Origin: DATEOR01 sp963841425
GTDB taxonomy: Bacteria > Actinomycetota > Thermoleophilia > Gaiellales > Gaiellaceae
NCBI GenBank assembly: GCA_963841425.1
Contig: CAWJCL010000002.1
Coordinates: 992,001-1,056,000 of the forward strand
Direction: 5' to 3'
Length of the DNA stretch: 64,000 bases
Below the pieces are notes generated by a model, which saw only the letters and a list, made by a program, of their open reading frames with translations, was not told the origin of the DNA and did no database searches. The position numbers were made by a program, and so were the translations under genes. Of the stretch, positions 8,127-15,449 are shown one piece after another (the first letter of the stretch is position 1; each line of letters opens with the position of its first letter).

Positions 8127-8603
8127 CTAGACCTCCTTCGGGACGTTGCCGGCGAGGGTGGCGAACACCTTCATCACCTTGTGACCGCTGTCGGCCGTGA
8201 GGCCGAACATGCACGGGCAGCCGCCGTCGACGACGGTGATGCCGTGCGCGCGGCCGTAACGCGTCGCGGTGTCCGAGACGCTCCCGCCGCCGAACGAGCG
8301 GTGCATCCAGACGTTCTTGATCCCGAGGTCGGCGCACTCGCGCATGGTTGCGTCCGCGCGGTCCGGCCTCGTTCCGATCACCACGGCCTCGACGCCGCCG
8401 GGAATCGCGGTGAGGCTGTCGTACGCCTTGTCGCCTTCGACCTCGGTCGCGTTGGGATTGACCGGGAACACGTCGTAGCCGCGGTCGCGCAGCCGCCGGT
8501 AGACGAAGTTCGCCCCGTGATCCTTGGGGTGCCTCGACACTCCCGTGACCGCGATCCGCTTGTGGGCGAGGAAGTCCTCAGCCGCGTCCTTGATGGGGAG
8601 CAT
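8127..8603 (-). CDS. CoA-binding (Rossmann) protein, YccU type
   Basis: 158 residues starting at ATG 8603, which follows a clear GAGGAGGTGGG; a longer frame exists but lacks support. Motifs include RIAVTGVSRHPKDHGANFVYRRL near the N-terminus, FPVNPNATEVEG, DRADATMRECADLGIKNVWMH and a C-terminal GGCPCMFG. This is the stand-alone CoA-binding domain related to succinyl-CoA synthetase alpha. Its role is unknown. Divergent from the next cyclase gene with 116 bp between starts. Confidence 0.85.
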   Translation of the reverse strand: MLPIKDAAEDFLAHKRIAVTGVSRHPKDHGANFVYRRLRDRGYDVFPVNPNATEVEGDKAYDSLTAIPGGVEAVVIGTRPDRADATMRECADLGIKNVWMHRSFGGGSVSDTATRYGRAHGITVVDGGCPCMFGLTADSGHKVMKVFATLAGNVPKEV

Positions 8604-8719
8604 GTCTCCCACCTCCTCTTGGTGTCCTGGTCGGAGGGTCCGTGATGGGGCCGCGCGTGCCATCGGGGATCGCCCCGAAGCGTGCTTCCCGAAACTACGG
8701 ATGCGCCTACGCTGCCCGG

Positions 8720-9916
8720 GTGGGGCTTTCGGAAGCCGAGATCGCCGAGCGCTCGGGCTGCCCGGTCGAGAGGATCGAGGAGCTCGTCGGCCTGGGCATC
8801 CTCGTCCGGCGCGACGAGGACGGCCCGTTCAGCGCGAAGGACGTGCACCGCGTGCGCCTGATGCAGGCGTTCGAGGACGCGGGAATCGACCTCGACCTGA
8901 TCGCCCGCGGCGTCACGTCGGGCAAGCTCTCTTACGAGAACCTCGGCCTCTACTTGCCCGAGCCCGCCGCGCTGTCGGTGACCCCGGACGAGCTGGCGGC
9001 CGAGCTGGGGCGGTCGCCGGAGCTCATCGCCCGTCTCCTGCGTGAGTTCGGAGTCGCCCAGCCGGAGCCCGACGGACGGCTGCGCGAGGACGAGGTCGCC
9101 ACCCTGAGGGAGCTTCTCGAGGTCTGGGCAGTGGCCGACGACGACGAGCTCGCGCGCCTCGCCCGCGTCTACGGGCAGAACATCCTCAAGGTCGTCGCAT
9201 CGGATCTCGAGCTCGCAGGAGCGACGATCTTCGCCCGCCTCCGCCAGGAGGGCTACACGGACGAGGAGATGCGCGACGTCGCCGGAGCGGTGGGGCTCCG
9301 CCTCATGAACCTCGGCGAGCAGCTGATGCTCTGGCTGCGCGGCCGGCACCTCGAACACGAGATCCTCTCCGTGACCGTGCAGACCACGGAGGACTACCTG
9401 CAGGAGCTCGGCCTCGCGCCGAGGCGAACGCCCAGCCCTCCCGCGATCGCCTTTCTCGACCTGACGGGGTACACGGCGCTGACGGAGGAGCGCGGCGACG
9501 AGGCGGGCGCAGACCTGGCCGACCGCCTGGCGACGCTCGTGCACGAGGCGGCCCGGCCGCACGGAGGGAACCCGGTGAAGTGGCTCGGGGACGGCGTCAT
9601 GTTTCACTTCGACGACCCGAGTGCGGCCGTCCTGACCGGGCTCGATCTCGTCGAGCAGACGCCCGCCGCGGTGGACGTGCGCGCCCGCGTCGGCATCAAC
9701 GCAGGCACCGTGATCTTCCGCGACGGCGACTACTTCGGGCGCACGGTGAACGTCGCCTCGCGAATCGCCGACTACGCGCGGCCCGGCGAGGTGCTCGTGA
9801 GCGGCGAGGTGAAGGAGCGCTTCGGCGGCGACGGCGTCCGCTTCGACGCCATCGGGCCGGTTGCGCTCAAGGGGCTCCGGGAGGAGCTCACGCTCTTCGC
9901 CGCCTCGCGAGCCTGA
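8720..9916 (+). CDS. Class III adenylate cyclase with N-terminal helical (MerR-like) regulatory domain
   Basis: 398 residues from GTG 8720, chosen because a helix-turn-helix-like segment begins there (GLSEAEIAERSGCPVERIEELV); an in-frame GTG at 8642 would add 26 poorly supported residues. Residues 1-230 are all helical, in the manner of the regulatory half of Mycobacterium Rv1264-type cyclases. Residues 245-398 are the cyclase domain with FLDLTGYTALTEERGD and KWLGDGVMFHFDD as the metal sites, and ASRIADYARPGEVLVSG. Soluble. Probably makes cAMP in response to a cytoplasmic signal sensed by the helical half. Confidence 0.87.
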   Translation: MGLSEAEIAERSGCPVERIEELVGLGILVRRDEDGPFSAKDVHRVRLMQAFEDAGIDLDLIARGVTSGKLSYENLGLYLPEPAALSVTPDELAAELGRSPELIARLLREFGVAQPEPDGRLREDEVATLRELLEVWAVADDDELARLARVYGQNILKVVASDLELAGATIFARLRQEGYTDEEMRDVAGAVGLRLMNLGEQLMLWLRGRHLEHEILSVTVQTTEDYLQELGLAPRRTPSPPAIAFLDLTGYTALTEERGDEAGADLADRLATLVHEAARPHGGNPVKWLGDGVMFHFDDPSAAVLTGLDLVEQTPAAVDVRARVGINAGTVIFRDGDYFGRTVNVASRIADYARPGEVLVSGEVKERFGGDGVRFDAIGPVALKGLREELTLFAASRA

Positions 9917-9959
9917 GCGGCCCACGCCCGCAAGCGGGCCGCGGCGCTACATTCCGCCC

Positions 9960-10331
9960 ATGTCCGAGACGGTTGGCGCACGGCTCGTGCACGCAATCGC
10001 AGCACAAGATGAGGCCGCAATCGCGGAGTGCTTCTGCGACGACGCAACGTTTCGCGCGCTCATCCCTTCCGGGATGAGGGAAAGAGCAGGGCCCGATGAA
10101 ACGGCCGCCCTGATCGCAGCGTGGTTCGGCGATTCAACGGTGATCGACCTCGTCGAAACCCGAACCGACGAGGTCGGTGGCCGCCTCCACCTCACGTACC
10201 GATTCGAGGGCGTTGAGGATGGGCAGCCTTACGTCGTCCAGCAAGAGCTCTTCTGCACGCTCGACGACGGCAAGATCGCGGCCGCCGACCTTATTTGCTC
10301 CGGCTTTCTTCCGCGCACGCCGGCCGGCTAG
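9960..10331 (+). CDS. SnoaL-like / NTF2-fold protein
   Basis: 123 residues, ATG at 9960, 43 bp after the cyclase stop. The pattern VGARLVHAIAAQDEAAIAECFCDDATFRALIP followed by TYRFEGVEDGQPYVVQQELFCTLDDGKI fits a nuclear-transport-factor-2-like small-molecule-binding fold. No signal peptide. Not close to the SnoaL-like protein at 2679. Function unknown. Confidence 0.72.
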   Translation: MSETVGARLVHAIAAQDEAAIAECFCDDATFRALIPSGMRERAGPDETAALIAAWFGDSTVIDLVETRTDEVGGRLHLTYRFEGVEDGQPYVVQQELFCTLDDGKIAAADLICSGFLPRTPAG

Positions 10332-10341
10332 AACGAAGGAT

Positions 10342-10385
10342 TCAGCGGCCGACCGCTGTGACCTTCGCGCGCGCCACTCGCCGGG
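10342..10385 (-). repeat. Decayed second copy of the greA 3' end
   Basis: About 44 bases aligning with the last codons of greA (22264-22305). On the minus strand it reads the same ending, ...AKVTAVGR-stop, versus ...AKVTTVGR-stop in greA, but with a 2-base insertion and several substitutions. No greA body is present next to it. Confidence 0.6.
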
Positions 10386-10431
10386 CGGCCGGGCCGTTGT
10401 GCTCGCCCCTCCTCCGCTCTAGCCTCTGCCC

Positions 10432-11422
10432 GTGATGATCTGTCCAAGCTGCGGTCACGAAAACGCTGCAGACGCAAAGTTCTGCAGCGAATGCGGCGCG
10501 TCGCTGGCTGCTGCCGCTCACGCGACCGAGCAGCGCAAGGTCGTGACCGTCGTCTTCTCGGATGTGACCGGATCGACGGCGCTCGGGGAGCGCCTCGACC
10601 CGGAAAGTCTCCGCCGGGTGCTCGCGCGCTACTTCGAGCTCGCGAGCCAGGTCGTCGAACGCCACGGAGGAGTCGTCGAGAAGTTCATCGGCGACGCCGT
10701 CATGGCCGTGTTCGGTGTCCCGCAGGTGCACGAGGACGACGCCCTGCGCGCGGTGCGCGCGGCCGCGGAGTTGCGTGCGGCACTCGAGGCGCTGAATGCC
10801 GAGCTCGAGCGCGACTACGCGACGAGTCTCTCCGTACGCATCGGGGTGAACACGGGCGAGGTCGTGACCGGCACCGAGGAGCGCCTCGCGACGGGAGACG
10901 CGGTCAACGTCGCCGCGCGCCTGGAGCAGGCTGCCCAACCCGGGGAGATCCTCGTCGGCGGGGGCACGGTCGGGCTCGTTCGAGATGCCGTCACGGTCGA
11001 GGCTGTCCCTCCGCTTGACGCGAAAGGGAAATCGGAGCCCGTCCCCGCATACCGTCTGCTCTCGCTGGACACGGAGGCGCCGGCGTTCGTCCGCCGGGGA
11101 GACGTCGCCATGGTCGGCCGAGACCGCCAGCTGAAGCTCCTCCGCGACGCCTTCGACAACGTCGCCAGCGAGCGCTCCTGCGATCTCTTCACCGTCCTGG
11201 GCCCGGCCGGCGTCGGGAAGTCGCGGCTGATCTCGGAGTTCCTGAGGACGATCGACGGCGCGACAGTCGTGCGCGGCCGGTGTCTCTCCTACGGCGACGG
11301 CATCACCTACTGGCCGGTCGTGGAGGTCGTCAAGCAGATCCCGGACGCGAACACCCTCGTCGAGCCCGCCGCTTGGAAGGCCCTCGAGGCCATGCTTGGA
11401 GAGGGAGACGGGACGGGACGCC
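10432..11422 (+). pseudogene. Zinc-ribbon/class III cyclase/AAA/TPR regulator, N-terminal part (frame-broken)
   Basis: First of three consecutive frame segments of one large gene (10432-13521, about 1,030 codons). It starts with GTG/ATG at 10432. Residues 1-26 are a zinc ribbon (CPSCG and FCSECG pairs), residues 35-200 a class III cyclase (VFSDVTGSTALGE and KFIGDAVMAVFG as metal sites), and from about 220 an AAA-type ATPase with Walker A GPAGVGKSR (about 257-265). The frame is lost between 11400 and 11422, where GACGGGACGGGACGCC repeats a short unit; out-of-frame reading then runs to a stop at 11535. A single missing base explains it. Confidence 0.8.
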
Positions 11423-12212
11423 AGACGAGATCGCGTGGGCCTTCCGCAAGCTCCTCGAAGCGAAAGCCGCACAGGAACCGCTGCTCTGCATCTTCGACGA
11501 CATCCAGTGGGGCGAGGAGACCTTCCTCGAGCTGATCGAGCACGTCGCCGATCTCTCGCGCGGCGCTCCCATCCTTCTCCTCTGCATGGCGCGACCGGAG
11601 CTCCTCGATCGCCGGCCGGCCTGGGCCGGCGGCAAGCTGAACGCGACGACCGTCTCCCTCGAGCCGCTCTCAGAGGACGAAACGGATGAGCTGATCGCCG
11701 GACTGCTCGAAGGCTCGGCTCTCGAGGACGGCCTGCAGACGAGAATCCGCCGGGCGGCCGGCGGCAACCCGCTGTACCTCGAGGAGATGCTCGCCTTCGT
11801 CGGCCGATCCTCGAACGGCGAGGAGATCGAGGTTCCGCCGACGATCCAGGCCCTGCTGGCCGCACGCCTCGACCAGCTCGATCCGTCGGAGCGCCACGTG
11901 CTCGAACGCGGCTCGGTCGAGGGAGAGGTCTTCCACCGGGGCGGCGTTGCAGCGCTCGTCCAGGACGAGACGTCTGTGGACGGCCGGCTCGTCGCTCTGG
12001 TGCGCAAGGACCTCGTCCGCCCCGAGCACGCGCAGCTGGCCGGCGAGGACGGCTACCGCTTCCGCCACCTCCTCATTCGGGACGCGGCTTACGAGGCGCT
12101 GCCGAAGGCGACCCGCGCCGATCTGCACGAGCGCTTCGCCGCGTGGCTGGAAGCGCGCGGCACGGAGCTGGTCGAGCTCGACGAGATCGTCGGCTACCAC
12201 CTGGACGCGGGC
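11406..12212 (+). pseudogene. Zinc-ribbon/cyclase/AAA/TPR regulator, middle part (ATPase domain)
   Basis: Continues the gene starting at 10432 in a different frame and has no credible start of its own. It begins TPDEIAWAFRKLLEAKA and contains Walker B LCIFDDIQWGEE, a sensor-like LLLCMARPELL, then GGNPLYLEEML and FRHLLIRDAAYEALPK, the typical series in the ATPase half of cyclase-AAA regulators. This frame runs on to a stop at 12323, but homology jumps to the next frame at about 12203-12215, where GACGCGGGCGTTC appears to hold one extra G. Confidence 0.78.
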
Positions 12213-13521
12213 GTTCAGGTACAGGGGGGAGCTCGGACCATTGACGGCCAGCGACCGGACTGCGGGCGGTCATGCCGGCGAGCTCCTTGCGCGCGCCGGG
12301 CGGAAAGCGCTCGAGCGAGGTGACCGGCGAGCGGCTGCCAACCTGCTCGAACGCGCCGCCGAGCTCTTCCCGGAAGACGCCCCGGAGCATGTCCGAGCGC
12401 TCATCGATACCGGACGGGTCCTCCTCGAGGCAGGCCACGACTACCAGGGCTCGCGTAGCGCCCTCGAACGGGCCCTAGCCGGGGCCGAAGCTCTCGAGCG
12501 CGAGGATCTCCTGGCTCGCGCCCGGATCGAGCTTTCGTTCCACGTGATGCTCGTCGGCGACTTCGACCTGGATGAGCACGAAGCGCTTTCGCGGCGAGCA
12601 ATCGAGGTGCTCGAGCGGGTGGGCGACGAAGAGGGTCTCTCCCGGGCGTGGTTCGCGGTCGGCCTCACCGGTTGGGCCGGGGCAATGTGGGATTCGATGC
12701 GCGAGCCCTTGATCCGCTCGATCGAGCACGCAAAGCGGGCCGGTAACAAGAGCATCGAGCGCGACGTGCTGGGCATGGTCCTGGCAACGATTCTCTTCGG
12801 AAGCACGCCCGCCGCGGAGGGCATCGCCGAGACACGCGAGATCCGTGAGCAGCATCCGGACAACCTGGAAATCCAGGCCTGGACGAACCGCGTGATGGGG
12901 TCGCTCATCGCATTGCAAGGGGATGAGGACACCGGGCGGGAGCTCCTGGAAGAGGCCCGAGCGATGTTCGCCGAGCTGGGCCACGACGAGGCGCTCGCAA
13001 ACCACCCGTTCTCGATGGTGCCGCTCGAGCTCAGAGCGGGCAATCCGGACGCGGCGGAGCGCGAGCTTCGGACCGGTCTGGAGATCCTGGAGGGAACGGG
13101 GGAGCGGGCCCGCGCTGGACACCTCGCCGCCATGCTGGCCGGTGTTCTTGCCCAGCAGGGTCGTCTCGACGAGGCCGACGAGCACCTCGCGGTAGCGCGG
13201 GAGACCATCCAGAAGATCGACGTGAGCGGCCACTCCCAGCTGAAGATCTCCACCGCCCGCGTCCTTGCCCGTCGCGGTGAGCTCGAGGAGGCGGTTTCCC
13301 TCGCTGCCGAGGCAGTTGCGTTGATCGAGGGCACGCAGGAGCTGCTCAACACGCCCGAGCTGCTCATGTGGCAAGCCGAAGTGCTCGAGCTGGCGAGACG
13401 GGTCGAGGACGCAAAGGCGGCGCTCACGAAGGCCGTCGAAGCCGCCGCGCGCAAGGGAAACGTCGTCGACGAGCGGCGGGCTACGGAGCGCCTGGCGGCG
13501 CTAGAGGGATCCGAGCGATAG
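12212..13521 (+). pseudogene. Zinc-ribbon/cyclase/AAA/TPR regulator, C-terminal TPR part
   Basis: Third segment of the same gene. It begins FRYRGELGPLT and continues into GELLARAGRKALERGDRRAAANLLERAAELFP and about eleven helical TPR-like repeats up to the stop at 13521. TPR arrays in this family are thought to bind partners or ligands that gate the ATPase. If the two frame breaks are assembly errors, the whole is one intact signalling protein. It is convergent with the Asp-box gene, 54 bp away. Confidence 0.78.
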
Positions 13522-13575
13522 ACAAATCGTCGAGACCGCCGGAGCGATCTGGTCGACGAACGCCGCCGCCGGCCT

Positions 13576-14529
13576 CTATGCGGCCGCCATCGCGACCACC
13601 TTCGTGAGACCGTCGGCCTGGAGCAGTCGCCAGCTGTCTCCCTGGTCCGCGCTCTTGAAGAGGCGGCCGTCGCTCAGCGCGGCGACGAGGCCTTCGTCGG
13701 TCGCCGCGAGCGCGTAGGGCATCGTCTCGAGCGGACGCGGGAGCCCGAGATCGAGCTCCTCCCAGGGCCCTTGGCCACGCCAGCGATACAGCGCGGCCTG
13801 GGCCGACGGGCGCGCGCCGTGCGCGTGGAAGGGGCCGGGCGCGGCGGAGACGAACCAGCAGTCGGGATCGGCCGGGTCGACGGCGAGCGCCCACGTGTAG
13901 TGGCGATCGCGGCCGCCGTCCACCCCCTCCCAGCTTTCGCCGTCGTCACGACTCCAGGCTGAGCCGCCCCCGGCAGCCTCGTAGGCGCGGCCCGGCTCCG
14001 TTGGGTGCCAGGCGAGCGAATGCACGTCGCGCTGGGCACCGGGGCGATGGTCTTCCCAGGTCGCGCCGCCGTCAGACGTGCGCATGAGGCCGCCGAGCTC
14101 GATGCCGGCCAGGACGACCTCGGCATCGTGCGGGCTCGGTGCGATCCAACGGACATGAGACGTCGACGGGCGCGGCGGAAAGCTCCAGGTCGGCGCGGAG
14201 GGAAGCTCGCGCAGCGCGGAAAGCTCCTCCCAGTCGCCGTTGCGGCGAACCCAGAGCGCGCTCGGCTCGCAGCCCGCGTAGGCGGCGCCGTCGGCGGGGC
14301 TGTAGGCGACAGAGAAGACGTCCGTGGCCGGCAGAGCGCCGTCTCGCCAGGTCGTGCCGCCGTCTTCGCTCTCGAACGCGCCGCCTCCGCGACAGCCGGC
14401 GAGGACGCGCTCGGGGTTCTGCGAGTCGACTGCGATGCACTGCGCGCCCGCCTCCTCCAGCACGGCCTCCGCCCGCCCGTCGGCGACCCGCATGACGGCG
14501 TCGCCGGTGGCGACGAAGAGCGGAGTCAC
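13576..14529 (-). CDS. Asp-box (BNR) beta-propeller protein
   Basis: 317 residues from GTG 14529, whose GTGA overlaps the preceding stop. Asp-boxes are SEDGGTTW, TSDGGATW, SRDDGESW and SADQGDSW, spaced about 60-90 residues as in sortilin/Ycf48-like propellers. There is no signal peptide, so it seems cytoplasmic, unlike many relatives. Such propellers bind proteins or glycans; some are glycosidases, but no catalytic set is evident. Coupled to the 102-aa gene upstream. Confidence 0.82.
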   Translation of the reverse strand: MTPLFVATGDAVMRVADGRAEAVLEEAGAQCIAVDSQNPERVLAGCRGGGAFESEDGGTTWRDGALPATDVFSVAYSPADGAAYAGCEPSALWVRRNGDWEELSALRELPSAPTWSFPPRPSTSHVRWIAPSPHDAEVVLAGIELGGLMRTSDGGATWEDHRPGAQRDVHSLAWHPTEPGRAYEAAGGGSAWSRDDGESWEGVDGGRDRHYTWALAVDPADPDCWFVSAAPGPFHAHGARPSAQAALYRWRGQGPWEELDLGLPRPLETMPYALAATDEGLVAALSDGRLFKSADQGDSWRLLQADGLTKVVAMAAA

Positions 14530-14834
14530 TTCTCCGCGACGAGATCCGGGTAGCGGCCGCCGTCGAACTCGCGGACGAAGTCGCCGAGCCCGTGGTCGAA
14601 CGAGAAGCCGCGGCCGTGCGCCTGCCGATAGTCGACCACGAGCACGCCGAGGTCGTCGAACGCGCGCTCGAGCACGCAGCCGCCGCCGTCCCAGGCCGTG
14701 CAGGCGGAGGGAAGCGAGTAGAGGGGATCGGCGCCGCGGTCGGTGCGGATCCGGTTCACGCGGCGGAGCACGTCGTCGAGCGGGCTCGACGGCGGGACGG
14801 TGATCTCAGGCGCGTCCCGAACCGGTGTCGCCAT
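14526..14834 (-). CDS. Hypothetical protein (102 aa), parent copy of a duplicated gene
   Basis: ATG at 14834 (the frame extends 8 codons upstream, but the duplicate shows conservation starting only here). Sequence: an acidic/Pro N-terminus, an RRVNRIRTDRGADPLYSLP segment, two cysteines, then VVDYRQAHGRGFSFDHGLGDFVREFDGGRYPDLVAEK. No family recognised. It overlaps the Asp-box gene by 4 bp and is likely its operon partner. A shortened copy lies at 18977-19162. Confidence 0.65.
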   Translation of the reverse strand: MATPVRDAPEITVPPSSPLDDVLRRVNRIRTDRGADPLYSLPSACTAWDGGGCVLERAFDDLGVLVVDYRQAHGRGFSFDHGLGDFVREFDGGRYPDLVAEK

Positions 14835-14931
14835 GCCTCCGAGTCTACCGGGAGGCACCCTGCGCGCCTCGCGCCGGTTACCCTGGCGGGACAGCGGGGA
14901 TCATCGCCAGAGATCCCGGAAAGGAGGCGAC

Positions 14932-15351
14932 GTGCTTGAGACATACGACTACGAGCAGCTGAAAGGACTCGGCGGCCACGAGGTGGTGGCCTCGGACGGG
15001 GAGAAGGTCGGCTACGTCGACCTCGTCTTCCGCGATCACGACACCGGAGCCCCGGAGTGGCTCGGCATCTGGGACGGGCTGCCGGACTCGAAGCCGCGCG
15101 TGCTCCTTCCGGTTCGCGGCGTCGAGGCCACGGACAGCGCCATCCGCGCGCCCTGGCCGGCGGAGACCATCCGCGGCGCCCCGTCCTACGAGGTTCACGG
15201 TGACGTCGTGCTCGGCCACGACAGCACCGTCGAGATCTCCCCGGAGACGGAGCGCGCAGCGTACGAGCACTACGGCGTCGAGCCTCTCACGGAGCGGCCG
15301 GAGACGGTGGAAGTGGTGCGCTTCCGACTCTGGCGGATCCAGAGCTTCTGA
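14932..15351 (+). CDS. PRC-barrel domain protein
   Basis: 139 residues from GTG 14932, seven bases after AAAGGAGG. The N-terminal 70 residues follow the PRC-barrel pattern (LKGLGGHEVVASDGEKVGYVDLVFRDHDTGAPEWLGI). A second half ends with a YEHYGVEPL motif common in these stress-related barrel proteins. Small, soluble. PRC-barrels are adaptor or RNA-processing-linked domains; the specific role is unknown. Confidence 0.85.
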   Translation: MLETYDYEQLKGLGGHEVVASDGEKVGYVDLVFRDHDTGAPEWLGIWDGLPDSKPRVLLPVRGVEATDSAIRAPWPAETIRGAPSYEVHGDVVLGHDSTVEISPETERAAYEHYGVEPLTERPETVEVVRFRLWRIQSF

Positions 15352-15449
15352 GCCCCCGCCCGAACCGCGATCGCCTGCTACCCGGCGCGAGCGCCTACGC
15401 TCTACGCCGCGTCGCGCGCACGAGCCAAGGGAAGTAGCCTCTCGCTGTC

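Noticed and set aside
8378..9925. 515-codon minus-strand frame
   Set aside because: Antisense to the cyclase at 8720 and overlaps the CoA-binding gene.
13522..13575. Terminator between the cyclase TPR segment and the Asp-box gene
   Set aside because: No stem with a T-run is visible in this 54-bp convergent spacer.
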